Shown piece by piece: positions 1 to 8,819 of a DNA stretch of 52,524 nucleotides. The DNA comes from Mycolicibacterium canariasense (GTDB taxonomy: Bacteria > Actinomycetota > Actinomycetes > Mycobacteriales > Mycobacteriaceae). Numbering within the stretch: position 1 is the stretch's first letter; every line of letters begins with the position of its first letter. The DNA lies in NCBI RefSeq assembly GCF_002101555.1, contig NZ_LQOL01000103.1:1-52524 (forward strand), given 5' to 3'. The position numbers and the translations under genes were made by a program. Under the pieces are notes generated by a model. The model was not told where the DNA came from. It worked only from the letters and a program-made list of their open reading frames with translations, and did no database searches.

Positions 1-70
1 CTCACCCCAAGCCCACCAGCTCAGATGAGGACATTTAGAACCCCGAACTGGTTAGTTATCTCAGAAACGG
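1..70. other. left break, possible mobile-element edge
   Basis: The P-type ATPase reading frame loses all family similarity at about 61-75, and a stop codon follows at 56-58. The 60 bases to the left have no coding features that I can recognise. The abrupt loss in the middle of a conserved helix suggests insertion or recombination by another element whose body lies outside the window. I could not match the end to a named insertion-sequence family, so this is a boundary call only. Confidence 0.35.
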
Positions 71-1531
71 CGCGACCGCGCTCGGCGTTGCGATCGCCAA
101 AGCACAGGGACTTGCGGCCACCAGCACCGCCAGGGCGCGGTAGACGGTCGCGGTGAACGGCTCGTCGACCACCAGTCCGGCGAACAGCAGCAACGCCACG
201 CCGACCAGGATGGTCGGCACAAATATGCGTTGAAACTTGTCGGTGAACCGCTGGGTCGATGTTGTCTTGGTCTGCGCCTCGGCGACCAATCGGACAACCC
301 GGGCCAGTGTCGAGTCACCGGCAAGGCGGGTTACCTGGATCTCGATGGCGCCGGCACCGTTGATCGTGCCGGCGAAGACCCGTGCCGTGGCGTCCACGAG
401 TTCGGGTGCGGCGGTAGCTGCCGCGACATCCGGGACAGGTCTCTTGTCGACGGGCACGCTCTCGCCGGTCACGGGGGCCTGGTCGATGCTGCTGGTGCCC
501 GCGACGACGAAGCCGTCGGCGGCAAGACGCATGTTGGGCCGTACGACGACCACGTCGCCGATCCCCAGATCAGCAACGGGTATTTCGACGGTATCGCCGG
601 TGCCCCCGCGGCGGACCAGAGCTGTCTTGGGCGCCAGTTCGGCAAGGGCTTCGATCGCCCTGCGGGCGCGACCCATCGCGTACCCCTCCAGCGCGTGACC
701 CACGCTGAACAGGAACAGCAGCAGCGCGCCTTCGGCGACTTCACCCAGCGCCGCAGCACCTGCTGCGGACACCAACATGAGGAAGTCAATCTCGAACCTC
801 CCATGCCGGACACTGGCATAGGCCTCCTGCACGGTGAAGTACGCGCCGAAGAAGAACGCCAGGGAGTAGACCACCAACTCGACGATCCGGGGCGTGCCGG
901 CGAATGTCGCCAGCAGCCATCCGGTCAGGAGCAATCCACCGGATAGTGCCGCAAAGATGAGTTCGCTGCGTTCCCCGAAGATTCCGCCGTGTCTGTGCTG
1001 ATGATCGGCGTGGCCGTCTTCGTGCGCGGGGCTGTCCTCGATATCGCGCTCTGGGACCTGAGACCGGCTCCACTCGCCGATGACATCGACGATTTCCTGT
1101 GCGGTCACCACCGCACGCTCGAACTCCACCTCGACAGCAGTCGGTGTCGCTTCTGCGGCAACCACTCCCGGGATTGTCTGCAGTTGCTCGACCAACTCCA
1201 TACCGATGGTGACATCATCGACCCCGTCGGTCGGCGACCAACTCAGGTGACCGTACTGCGAAGTGATGGTTTGCGCCGCCTGCCGCGCGCGCAGCTGAAT
1301 ATCGCTGGCCGTCACCGCGCTGGCGTCATAGTGCACACATAGGCGGGGTTTGCGAGTTTCGCCCGCGACGAGGTGAGCTTGCTTGATGATCACATCGGCG
1401 GCGAGCCCGTAGGTCAGTCGGTCGGCGCACCGCTCGTCGCTGCTCGGGAGTAGGTCGGCAAGTTCGAGCGCCAGAGTTTTGATAGCCGGCGTGTCGTTGC
1501 GGCCAGTGGCACCGCAGTCTCGATCGGTCAT
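56..1531 (-). pseudogene. truncated P1B-type cation-transporting ATPase
   Basis: This would be a membrane pump for a divalent soft metal (Zn, Cd, Pb or similar). What remains: a roughly 185-residue N-terminal cytoplasmic region with scattered Cys and a His-rich patch (HEDGHADHQHRHGG), four membrane segments, the actuator domain with the TGES loop, and the intramembrane SPC metal motif (ASPCALAIATP). The protein stops about 8 residues after SPC. It therefore lacks the DKTGT phosphorylation site, the ATP-binding domain and the last helices, and cannot be an active pump. The ATG at 1531 was chosen because it sits inside a strong inverted repeat; an in-frame ATG at 1549 is possible. The pump core resembles the CtpG-like ATPase at 14.6 kb. 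Confidence 0.85.
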
Positions 1532-1554
1532 ACATGCAACTATACGCATGTATG
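1529..1554. promoter_or_regulatory. 9-8-9 inverted repeat, candidate operator of the ATPase
   Basis: The arms CATACATGC (1529-1537) and GCATGTATG (1546-1554) are perfect reverse complements separated by 8 bases, and they cover the chosen start codon of the truncated ATPase. The size and position fit an ArsR/SmtB-type metal repressor operator. No cognate regulator lies beside it, so one elsewhere would be needed. Confidence 0.6.
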
Positions 1555-1572
1555 CATGGATGCCGTCAATGC

Positions 1573-3318
1573 TTAGGTGCGAACTTCCACATCGTCGATC
1601 CGGGTGACATCCCCGTCGGACGGCCCGTGTGCCCGACCGATGTGCGCCTCGGCGCGCATCCGCTCCACCATGTGCGGGTAGTGCAGCTCGAATGCCGGCC
1701 GCTCCGAACGGATCCGGGGCAGTTCGGTGAAGTTGTGCCGCGGTGGTGGGCAGCTGGTGGCCCACTCCAGAGAGTTGCCGTAACCCCACGGGTCGTCGAC
1801 CACGACGGGCTCGCCGTAACGCCAGCTCTTGAACACGTTCCAGACGAACGGCAGCGTCGACACGCCCAAGATCAGTGCCCCGACGGTGGAGATCACGTTC
1901 AGCGTCGTGAAACCGTCACTGGGCAGGTAGTCGGCGTAGCGACGCGGCATCCCATCATTGCCCAGCCAATGCTGAACCAGGAAGGTCGCATGGAAGCCGA
2001 TGAACGTCAGCCAGAAGTGCAACTTGCCCAGACGCTCGTCGAGCAGCCGTCCGGTCATCTTCGGGAACCAGAAGTAGATGCCCGCATAGGTGGCGAACAC
2101 GATGGTGCCGAAGAGCACGTAATGAAAGTGCGCGATCACGAAATAGCTGTCGGTGACCTGGAAGTCCAGCGGCGGGCTGGCCAGCAGCACACCCGACAGG
2201 CCACCGAGCAGGAAGGTGATCAGGAAGCCCACCGAGAACAACATCGGGGTCTCGAAGGTCAACTGCCCCTTCCACATCGTGCCTATCCAGTTGAAGAACT
2301 TGACGCCCGTCGGCACCGCGATCAGGAACGTCATGAACGAGAAGAACGGCAGCAGCACCGCACCGGTGGCGTACATGTGGTGTGCCCACACCGCCACCGA
2401 CAGCGCCGCGATACCCAGCGTCGCGTAGATCAAGGTGGTGTACCCGAAGATCGGCTTGCGGCTGAACACCGGGAAGATCTCACTGACGATGCCGAAGAAC
2501 GGCAGCGCGATGATGTACACCTCGGGGTGGCCGAAGAACCAGAACAGGTGCTGCCAGAGCAGCACACCGCCGTTGGCCGGGTCATAGATGAGGGATCCGA
2601 GATGTCGGTCCGCGAGCAATGCAAAGAGCGCCGCGGTCAGCAGCGGGAAGGCCAGCAGCACCAGGATCGAGGTCACCAGGATGTTCCAGGTGAAGATCGG
2701 CATCCGGAACATCGTCATACCGGGGGCGCGCATGCAGACCACGGTGGTGATCATGTTGACACCGCCGAGGATGGTGCCCAGACCACCGACGATCAAACCG
2801 ACGATCCATAGATCCGCCCCCGCACCGGGGCTATGGATGACATTTGAGAGCGGCGTGTAGGCGGTCCAGCCGAAGTCGGCGGCGCCACCGGGGGTGATGA
2901 AACCACCCATGGCGATCAGCGCGCCGAACAGGAACAGCCAGTAGGACAGCGCGTTCAGACGCGGGAACGCAACGTCAGGGGCGCCGATCTGCAGCGGCAA
3001 CACCAGGTTCGCGAAACCGAACACGATCGGGGTTGCGTAGAACAGCAGCATCACCGTGCCGTGCATGGTGAACAGCTGGTTGTATTGCTCGTTGGACAGG
3101 AACTGCAGCCCGGGAACCGTCAACTCGGTGCGCATCAGCAGGGCCATCAATCCGCCGGCCATGAAGAACCCAAAGCACGTGACCACGTACATCATGCCGA
3201 TCAGCTTGTGATCGGTCGTGGTGATCAGCTTGTAGATGAGGTTGCCCTTGGGGCCCATCCGCTGCGGGAACGGACGCCGAGCCTCGAGTTCTCCGACGGG
3301 GGGCGCCTGGGCTGTCAA
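1573..3318 (-). CDS. ctaD: cytochrome c oxidase subunit I (aa3 type)
   Basis: This is the catalytic subunit of the respiratory terminal oxidase, an integral membrane protein of about 581 residues with the family's 12 helices. Copper-B and haem ligands are visible: GHPEVY, the HH pair in WAHHMYA, and AHFHYVL. It follows the M. tuberculosis CtaD sequence almost throughout, including a C-terminus rich in ELHYPHMVERMRAEAH. The start is TTG at 3318, because AGGAGG lies at 3324-3329 and the following residues MTAQAPPVGELEA match the usual mycobacterial N-terminus; an upstream in-frame ATG at 3360 has no ribosome site. No other oxidase subunits are nearby, so it is probably an extra copy. Two 18-bp TAC-N5-TAC-N3-GTAG boxes lie 43 and 68 bp upstream. 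Confidence 0.96.
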   Translation of the reverse strand: MTAQAPPVGELEARRPFPQRMGPKGNLIYKLITTTDHKLIGMMYVVTCFGFFMAGGLMALLMRTELTVPGLQFLSNEQYNQLFTMHGTVMLLFYATPIVFGFANLVLPLQIGAPDVAFPRLNALSYWLFLFGALIAMGGFITPGGAADFGWTAYTPLSNVIHSPGAGADLWIVGLIVGGLGTILGGVNMITTVVCMRAPGMTMFRMPIFTWNILVTSILVLLAFPLLTAALFALLADRHLGSLIYDPANGGVLLWQHLFWFFGHPEVYIIALPFFGIVSEIFPVFSRKPIFGYTTLIYATLGIAALSVAVWAHHMYATGAVLLPFFSFMTFLIAVPTGVKFFNWIGTMWKGQLTFETPMLFSVGFLITFLLGGLSGVLLASPPLDFQVTDSYFVIAHFHYVLFGTIVFATYAGIYFWFPKMTGRLLDERLGKLHFWLTFIGFHATFLVQHWLGNDGMPRRYADYLPSDGFTTLNVISTVGALILGVSTLPFVWNVFKSWRYGEPVVVDDPWGYGNSLEWATSCPPPRHNFTELPRIRSERPAFELHYPHMVERMRAEAHIGRAHGPSDGDVTRIDDVEVRT

Positions 3319-3360
3319 AGAATCCTCCTGCTGCCGCACGTCCGCCGTAGACCGTGTCAT

Positions 3361-3404
3361 CTACTGGGTAGATCAGTAGATTAACCTACTGAGTATCCCA
3401 GTAC
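3361..3404 (-). promoter_or_regulatory. two tandem 18-bp TAC-N5-TAC-N3-GTAG boxes before ctaD
   Basis: Read on the minus strand, 3403-3386 is TAC-TGGGA-TAC-TCA-GTAG and 3378-3361 is TAC-TGATC-TAC-CCA-GTAG. The second contains a perfect CTAC/GTAG inverted repeat with a 3-base centre. The same layout recurs before other genes of the island and is oriented toward ctaD here. It is a candidate BlaI-family operator; the binding protein is inferred. Confidence 0.6.
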
Positions 3405-3577
3405 TAATCTAGGTAGTTGTTCGTGCGGTCGAGATCGTAGTCCGCGCTGGTCATCGGCACGCAGCCCGCACTCCGTGCTCGGATTGCCGCGAATATGGAG
3501 CTTCTGGCGCTTGCTGAATCGTTCTGGCTCAGTTAGCGTCTCGCCATCGCATAACAAAACGGTAACGGTGAGGGAAG

Positions 3578-4597
3578 TTGGATTTGGCGCTGCAGCGACC
3601 GGGTGCGCCCGGGGCACACCGTCGGTCTGCCGACCCCACCGAGGTCCTTCCCGTCTGCGCTTTGGACAACACCGCAGCGCCACTGGTCGGTCGCAGCCCG
3701 TTCGCAAGAGACATCGAAATCCTGCAGGCACCCGAACTCGACGACACGAACGACCTGTTCGAACAAGCGCCCCGGTCGCTTCTCAAACCTCGGCCCGATG
3801 TCGTTGTTGGGCACCAGTCCCCGGCTCGCGACGGTTCGAGCAGCCTAAGCTCCGAACGCCCAAGACCGTCCGCTTACCGGATGCGAAAGACGCCTCCAGC
3901 GCGTCGCCCCAAACCCGGCTCCCACCGCAAGACTCGGCGAACCGTCGGTCCGGCCCACAGCAGACTGATCATGACCAGCCTTGCTGCCGGAGCGGTCGCC
4001 GCCGCAGCCCACGCGGCGGCCGAAACTGCGCAGCCAGGCACGCAGTCGACCGCGATGATGGCGTCCGCCGGCCCGGCCGTAGCTACTTCGGGTATTCAGA
4101 TCGTTGCGGTGAAGAGTGCGTCCGAGTCGGCGGTCCATACCGAAGAGGTGGCCCGCGGTGCGGCTTTCGCTCGTGATCGCGCTCAGCGAGAGGCGCTGCT
4201 GCGGCGCCCACAGTTCGTGTATCCGACCAACGGAATTTTGACATCGACATTCGGAACCCGCTGGGGCACCCTGCATGCAGGATTGGATATCGCCAATGCG
4301 GTCGGTACCCCCATCTATGCCGCCGCTGACGGCGTGGTGATCGCGTCGGGACCCACTCCCGGTTACGGCATGTGGGTCAAGATTCGCGGCGCCGACGGCA
4401 CCGTCACGCTCTACGGACACATCGACACCACCACGGTGCAAGTCGGCGATCGAGTGGTCGCCGGTGACCAAGTCGCCACGATGGGTAACCGAGGGAACTC
4501 CACCGGCCCCCACCTGCATTTCGAAGTTCACCTGAACGGATCGGTAAAAGTCGACCCCTCGACGTGGTTGCGGATCCGCGGTGTAGCCATCGACTGA
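3578..4597 (+). CDS. M23 (LytM-type) metallopeptidase
   Basis: This is a predicted secreted or membrane-anchored zinc endopeptidase that would cut peptidoglycan cross-bridges. The N-terminal 95 residues are cytoplasmic-looking and carry a TEVLPV motif typical of mycobacterial M23 proteins. A basic stretch (RRPKPGSHRKTRR) and one hydrophobic segment follow. The C-terminal 140 residues form the peptidase fold, with zinc ligands in HAGLD (H and D) and GPHLHFEV (second H of HLH). The TTG at 3578, close behind AGGGAAG, gives 339 residues; a later ATG at 3881 would remove the N-terminal region. It is divergent from ctaD, and the tandem boxes lie about 175 bp upstream. Confidence 0.85.
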   Translation: MDLALQRPGAPGAHRRSADPTEVLPVCALDNTAAPLVGRSPFARDIEILQAPELDDTNDLFEQAPRSLLKPRPDVVVGHQSPARDGSSSLSSERPRPSAYRMRKTPPARRPKPGSHRKTRRTVGPAHSRLIMTSLAAGAVAAAAHAAAETAQPGTQSTAMMASAGPAVATSGIQIVAVKSASESAVHTEEVARGAAFARDRAQREALLRRPQFVYPTNGILTSTFGTRWGTLHAGLDIANAVGTPIYAAADGVVIASGPTPGYGMWVKIRGADGTVTLYGHIDTTTVQVGDRVVAGDQVATMGNRGNSTGPHLHFEVHLNGSVKVDPSTWLRIRGVAID

Positions 4598-4663
4598 ACA
4601 GGAGTCACCCCGCCACGAACACGTGCCGGCCTCCTCGCTGTATCGGCTTCCTTGGCGCTCACA

Positions 4664-4680
4664 CCGTAAGCTGTCTACGG
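4664..4680. promoter_or_regulatory. inverted repeat before blaI
   Basis: CCGTA (4664-4668) and TACGG (4676-4680) form a perfect 5-7-5 repeat just upstream of the AGGAGG site and ATG of blaI. It could be an autoregulatory operator. It does not match the 18-bp box seen elsewhere, apart from the shared TAC/GTA half-words. Confidence 0.3.
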
Positions 4681-4701
4681 ACTTAGTCAGGAGGTTCCAT
4701 C

Positions 4702-5088
4702 ATGGCGCGAGTGCGCGGCTTCGGAGAACTAGAGGCGACGATCATGGATCGTCTATGGAGCCGCAGCGCGGATTCGGGTGCCACGGTCCGTGAGATCTTG
4801 GACGATCTGCTCACCGCGCGCGATATCGCGTACACCACGGTCATGTCGACGATGGACAATCTGCACGGCAAAGGCTGGCTCACGCGCGAGCGCGAAGGCA
4901 GAGCCTATCGCTACCGGCCCACCCTGACTCGCGAAGAGCACAGCGCCCGCCTCATGCTCGATGCGCTGAGCGGCGGCGGCCGCTCAGAGGCCGTGCTGAG
5001 CCATTTCGTCGCGCAGATCGACGCCACCGAGTCGGCCGATCTTCGCGCCGCACTGCGCCGACTGGCGCGCAAGGCGGGGCGGCGATGA
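4702..5088 (+). CDS. blaI: BlaI/MecI/CopY-family repressor (copy 1)
   Basis: A 128-residue DNA-binding repressor with an N-terminal winged helix (FGELEATIMDRLW ... AYTTVMSTMDNLHGKGWL) and a helical C-terminal dimerisation part. The family binds TAC/GTA-rich dyads and is released by proteolysis on a signal from a BlaR1 sensor. It overlaps the blaR1-like gene by ATGA, so the two are probably translated together. AGGAGG at 4689-4694 sets the start. It is one of five blaI copies or remnants in this window, and only this one and the one at 30.0 kb are intact. The presumed targets are the 18-bp boxes of the island. Confidence 0.93.
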   Translation: MARVRGFGELEATIMDRLWSRSADSGATVREILDDLLTARDIAYTTVMSTMDNLHGKGWLTREREGRAYRYRPTLTREEHSARLMLDALSGGGRSEAVLSHFVAQIDATESADLRAALRRLARKAGRR

Positions 5089-6029
5089 CCGTTGCGGCAG
5101 CATTGATCCTCTATGTCGCGACGGTACTTGTCGCGGGGCCACGACTTCTGCGCCGAATCACTGCCGAAGGGTTTGCACCCCGTCTGGCGATCACCGCCTG
5201 GCTGGCGGCTGTCGTGACGGTGATCGGATCCGCTATCGCGGCGGTGGCGATGACGTTGGTCGAGGCGGCGGGGCACTGGGACAGCCCCGATGTTCTGCTT
5301 GCTTCGTGCGTCGAGCGCCTACACGCCATTCTGATCGGCCACTCCGGGTGGCCGGCACAAGTTGTGGCCACCGCCGCCGTCGTCGGTGCGCTGAGCGGCC
5401 TGGGTGCAGTGTGTCTGCGTGGGGTGCGGGCGCTGCGCCGCATGCGCGCCCACACCCTCGACCACGCCGACGCGGTGCGCTTGGTGGGCCGATCCGATGG
5501 CAGCGAGCTGGTCGTCATCGAGGCGCCCGAACCCGCCGCCTATTGCGTCGCCGGACGCCCGGCCGCCATCGTTGTCACCTCTGCAGCCATCGCAGCGCTC
5601 AATGAGCAGCAACTGGCCGCCGTCATCGCCCACGAACGTGCGCACTTGGCCGGCAGACACGGCTACATGGTCGCCGCGGTGCGCGGTATCGCCGCGGCAC
5701 TGCCTGGAATCAGCTTTTTCACCGTCGCTGCCACCGAAGTGTGCGCCCTCCTGGAAATGTGTGCCGATGACGCCGCCGCGCGCCGGCACGGCCGTCAACC
5801 GCTCCTTGCCGGGCTGCTGACCCTGTCGGGGGCCGTGGTACCGGCCCACGGGCTGGCTGCGGCAAGTGTGGCGGTCCTGGCTCGCGCCAAACGTCTCACC
5901 GATCCACCCAAACCGCTGGTGCAGATCCGCCATCGCATCACGCTCAGCGGCGCCGTTGCGGCCATTGCCGCCACACCTGTAGCGATCGGGCTGCTCGCCG
6001 TGTCAGGCGCCCTGATGTGCTTCGCATGA
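5085..6029 (+). CDS. BlaR1-like M56 membrane metallopeptidase (copy 1)
   Basis: A 314-residue integral membrane zinc protease that pairs with the preceding repressor. It has N-terminal hydrophobic segments, the zinc motif HERAH within AVIAHERAHLAGRHG, the downstream glutamate in EMCADDAAARRHG, and a final membrane helix. Unlike staphylococcal BlaR1 it has no C-terminal penicillin-binding sensor domain, as is usual for mycobacterial Rv1845c-type proteins. The inducing signal therefore cannot be read from the sequence. It ends 14 bp before the stop of the convergent ctaG. Confidence 0.9.
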   Translation: MTVAAALILYVATVLVAGPRLLRRITAEGFAPRLAITAWLAAVVTVIGSAIAAVAMTLVEAAGHWDSPDVLLASCVERLHAILIGHSGWPAQVVATAAVVGALSGLGAVCLRGVRALRRMRAHTLDHADAVRLVGRSDGSELVVIEAPEPAAYCVAGRPAAIVVTSAAIAALNEQQLAAVIAHERAHLAGRHGYMVAAVRGIAAALPGISFFTVAATEVCALLEMCADDAAARRHGRQPLLAGLLTLSGAVVPAHGLAAASVAVLARAKRLTDPPKPLVQIRHRITLSGAVAAIAATPVAIGLLAVSGALMCFA

Positions 6030-6043
6030 TCCACACGAAGTAC

Positions 6044-7021
6044 TTACCCGCCGTTTCGTAGGTCTGCCGAGTCGGGCGCACTACCCGGGGGTTCATGCAA
6101 CCTGCGGAGGAAGGCGTTGTAGGCCTCCAACTCCGCGTCGCGACCCTCGACGTCGGCTTCCGACTTCGCTGACTGAGACTGCTCATCACGACGCCACCGA
6201 ATGGCAAAGATGAGCACGATCAACAGCGCCACGGGCTCGCCGTAAGACCACGCCAACGCGCCGGCCACCGCCTGATCGGCGACGGGATCGACATTCCAAT
6301 TAACTGGAGGCTGCGCGAAGGTCTCAGTGAGCGCTCGGGGCGCCATCATCAGAATGACCCCAATAAAGACGTGCAACGGCATCTCGACGAAGATATCGAA
6401 GAACCTGCCGAGATTGCTCTGCCGCACAGGCAACGGACCTGTGGCAAGAATCGGCACGATGAACAACAGACCGCTGGCCAAGAAAAACACCTGCAGAGCC
6501 AGGTGACCGCCGACACTGGCCGCGGCCGCGTCGAACAGGTCCGAAAGATACAGCCCGTAATAGCTCAACAGGAAGACCGGAATGGTGAAACCGGGATGCA
6601 GTACAACCCGACTCGCCCGGCAGCGTAGCGCAGCTAGTGCGACGATCAGGACGTATCGCCCAAGACCGCGATGGGCGGTAGACCTGAGCAGGAGCTGGCC
6701 AGGCGATCCCAGGACCAACAGCGGCGGCACAAGGATTGACAACGTCAGGTGCTGGAACATGAAAGCACTGAATAAGCGATAGCCATAGCTGTCGATGGCC
6801 AGACCGGTCACCGCCGCCAGCACGGTACAGCCCGACAGAAAACTGGCGGTCCGCGTCCAACTCCACCGCCGACCAGTTGTTCTGACTTTGTACACGGCGA
6901 GCAGATACCAACTGGCCGCCCCGATCGCGACCAGCGGAAGCAACGGAACCGGGGGCGGTAACCAGTCGAACATGCGCAAGACCGACGGCGGATCCGTCGG
7001 CAGCGTGAGCTCACCGATCAC
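6044..7021 (-). CDS. ctaG: CtaG-family cytochrome oxidase assembly protein
   Basis: A 325-residue polytopic membrane protein of the caa3-type CtaG family (PF09678), linked to copper delivery to cytochrome c oxidase. About seven hydrophobic segments are visible, with conserved pieces such as FMFQHLTLSILVPPLLVLG, SYYGLYLSDLFD and FVEMPLHVFIGVILM. The C-terminal tail is charged. The GTG start has AGGAAC about 8 bases upstream. It lies 67 bp downstream of the thioredoxin-like gene on the same strand and could be cotranscribed with it. A second CtaG domain is present in the fusion protein at 10.4-12.4 kb. Confidence 0.9.
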   Translation of the reverse strand: MIGELTLPTDPPSVLRMFDWLPPPVPLLPLVAIGAASWYLLAVYKVRTTGRRWSWTRTASFLSGCTVLAAVTGLAIDSYGYRLFSAFMFQHLTLSILVPPLLVLGSPGQLLLRSTAHRGLGRYVLIVALAALRCRASRVVLHPGFTIPVFLLSYYGLYLSDLFDAAAASVGGHLALQVFFLASGLLFIVPILATGPLPVRQSNLGRFFDIFVEMPLHVFIGVILMMAPRALTETFAQPPVNWNVDPVADQAVAGALAWSYGEPVALLIVLIFAIRWRRDEQSQSAKSEADVEGRDAELEAYNAFLRRLHEPPGSAPDSADLRNGG

Positions 7022-7088
7022 GACTGTCGTTCCTGCGCACCGATGGGGACCGAGCTAATGTCCGTGCGTTTCCTGCATCGCCCGCCAT

Positions 7089-7700
7089 CTACTGTCCGCC
7101 GGCCCCGGTCATCGGTTCTGAGGCGAGGCGGCGGACAACGGGTTCGAGATCTGAGGCCAACAGTGCGCGCAGGAAGACCGCCGCCACACGGTGGTCACGG
7201 TCGAGCACTACCGTCGACGGAATCACCGTGGTGGGATACCGGCCGCCGAAGGCGATCATCGTGCGCATCGACGGGTCATAGATCGACGGGAAAGTGACAT
7301 CACGATCGACGATGAAATCCACTGCAGCCTGACGATTGTTGTCACGGACATCGATACCCAGAAACGCCACCCCCTCATCGCGGGTTGCGGCATACACCTG
7401 CTGCAGCTCCGGCATCTCGGTGCGGCACGGTGCACACCATTGACCCCACACATTGATGACCACGACCTTGCCGGCGAAATCAGACAGTGACACCGTGCGA
7501 TTCACATCCAGAAGGTCCGGTCCGCTGATCGGCCCGGGACGCGACCGGTTTTCGGGCGGGTCATAGTAGATGTCGACCTGCCCACCGGGAGCAACGAACT
7601 CGAAACTCCCACCCTGCGCGACCGCACCCGCACCTGTTGAACAACCCGTTATCAGGCCGACGAGCCCCAACACCGCGGCCACGGCGATCCACCGATTCAT
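7089..7700 (-). CDS. TlpA/ResA-like thioredoxin lipoprotein (Rv0526-type)
   Basis: A secreted thiol-disulfide oxidoreductase of about 203 residues with a lipobox (LITGC) and the active site WCAPC in VWGQWCAPCRTEMPELQ. It closely follows M. tuberculosis Rv0526, the thioredoxin of the system II cytochrome c maturation cluster, including the GGSFEFVAPGG and FGGRYPTTVIP blocks. The expected role is keeping apocytochrome haem-binding cysteines reduced. The ATG at 7700 gives a normal signal peptide; an in-frame TTG at 7712 adds four residues. It is divergent from copC, and the strong box at 7762-7781 lies between them. Confidence 0.9.
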   Translation of the reverse strand: MNRWIAVAAVLGLVGLITGCSTGAGAVAQGGSFEFVAPGGQVDIYYDPPENRSRPGPISGPDLLDVNRTVSLSDFAGKVVVINVWGQWCAPCRTEMPELQQVYAATRDEGVAFLGIDVRDNNRQAAVDFIVDRDVTFPSIYDPSMRTMIAFGGRYPTTVIPSTVVLDRDHRVAAVFLRALLASDLEPVVRRLASEPMTGAGGQ

Positions 7701-7761
7701 GCGTCGCCGCAATGGCCGGGCACGCTATACCTGGTCATTGATCTCCCCACACGCCAGATTC

Positions 7762-7781
7762 TACGTATTTACTACGTAGTA
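7762..7781 (+). promoter_or_regulatory. 18-bp box with perfect TACTACGTAGTA palindrome
   Basis: 7762-7779 reads TAC-GTATT-TAC-TAC-GTAG, and 7770-7781 is the perfect 12-bp palindrome TACTACGTAGTA. It ends about 43 bp before the copC start, the same distance as the box before ctaD, and could also serve the divergent thioredoxin gene. This is the best single example of the island's candidate BlaI box. Confidence 0.7.
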
Positions 7782-7822
7782 TAGTAGCCGGTTTGGCGGC
7801 CGACCAGAATGGAGTCAGCACC

Positions 7823-8452
7823 ATGCTCTCGATCATGCGCCTGTTCGTGACGTGCTTGACCACGTTGGCATTTGTGACGCTGGGCTCCGGGACAGCCGGA
7901 GCCCATACGGCGATGACCGCGTCTAATCCGGCAGAGGGATCGACACAAGCCACGGTCCCGAACCGCATCACCTTGACCTTCAACGAGGACATCAACGCCA
8001 CCTTCGCCAACGTCGTCCTCAACGACGCCGATGGACGCAACTGGCTGGCAAACCCTCCGCAGGTACAGGGACCGCAACTGAGTGTCACCCTGGGCCCAGA
8101 CCCAATCCCCAACGGCGTGTACACGGTTGGTTACCGCGTCTTATCCGCCGACGGCCACCCTGTATCAGGGTCGTACACCTTCACCCTCGATGCACCCGTA
8201 ACCAATCAATCCGCGCCCAACCCGAACACCACTACCGCTACCGCGCCAGCTGCCCCGGCACAGCCCGCACCTTCGCCAGCCGAAGCGGATACCGGCACCT
8301 CGACAGCGATACTGCGGGCAGCCGTGGCCGGCGTCGCCGCAGGGGGCGTCATTGCGGCGTGGCGAGCAATCAAGCGGCGACGCAGTGCCAGACTCAACGA
8401 ACAACGCTCCTCAACGGATGCGCCTACATCGCATGAGGAACCCCACGCCTGA
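7823..8452 (+). CDS. copC: CopC copper-binding protein with C-terminal anchor
   Basis: An extracytoplasmic Cu(II)-binding protein of about 209 residues. After the signal peptide the mature chain begins with His (AHTAMTASNPAEG), the N-terminal ligand of the CopC site. The partner residues are in SADGHPVSGSYTF (Asp and His). The CopC beta-barrel spans about residues 30-125, followed by an Ala/Pro linker, one membrane helix and a basic tail, as in actinobacterial YobA/CopC proteins. The ATG at 7823 has GGAG 8 bases upstream; an in-frame TTG at 7793 has none. It likely works with the CopD domain encoded at 10.4-12.4 kb. Confidence 0.93.
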   Translation: MLSIMRLFVTCLTTLAFVTLGSGTAGAHTAMTASNPAEGSTQATVPNRITLTFNEDINATFANVVLNDADGRNWLANPPQVQGPQLSVTLGPDPIPNGVYTVGYRVLSADGHPVSGSYTFTLDAPVTNQSAPNPNTTTATAPAAPAQPAPSPAEADTGTSTAILRAAVAGVAAGGVIAAWRAIKRRRSARLNEQRSSTDAPTSHEEPHA

Positions 8453-8819
8453 AGCTTCTGCCTACCGCCGCCGGCGACATGGCGTGAGCCCCGTTGCACG
8501 ACAGCCGTTATCAGCAGTCCAGTGCGCTGTTCGCGCAACGTACAACCACGAGAATCTCCGCACCTCACGCTGCCGCCGAGATAATTCGGTGTCACCCGCA
8601 GATATCCCTGCGCGCGAACGGCATGTCCGGTAGGCGACGCCTGTATGGCACAGGCGGCGCTTTTGACTTGCGGCGATACCTTTGCCACCCAATGCTTTAC
8701 GGCGTCAGGTCACAGCTCTGTGACAGATGTGATCAGTGAGGCGCCAGTGTTATACGCTCCTCCGTAATACGTAGTTACTCAGTAGTTGATGCTGCTGGCG
8801 ACCGGTGGAAGGCGCGCCC
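8453..8819 (+). promoter_or_regulatory. promoter region of the RipA-like gene with an 18-bp box
   Basis: 8768-8785 reads TAC-GTAGT-TAC-TCA-GTAG and ends 35 bp before the start codon. GGAAGG at 8807-8812 is the ribosome site. A TTATAC at about 8749 may be a -10 element. The first 250 bases hold no gene that I can support. Confidence 0.6.

Noticed and set aside
22..31. Shared CAGATGAGG at the left edge and in the right-end insertion sequence as proof of the same element at both ends
   Set aside because: Only nine bases match and the flanks differ; chance is likely.
1534..2811. Long plus-strand frame opposite ctaD (425 codons)
   Set aside because: It is the antisense shadow of ctaD. The protein is rich in His, Gln and Arg with no domains, and the minus strand encodes a full oxidase subunit.
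3475..4176. Plus-strand frame overlapping the start of the M23 gene
   Set aside because: Arg/Ser-rich with no family features; the overlapping frame has clear zinc ligands.
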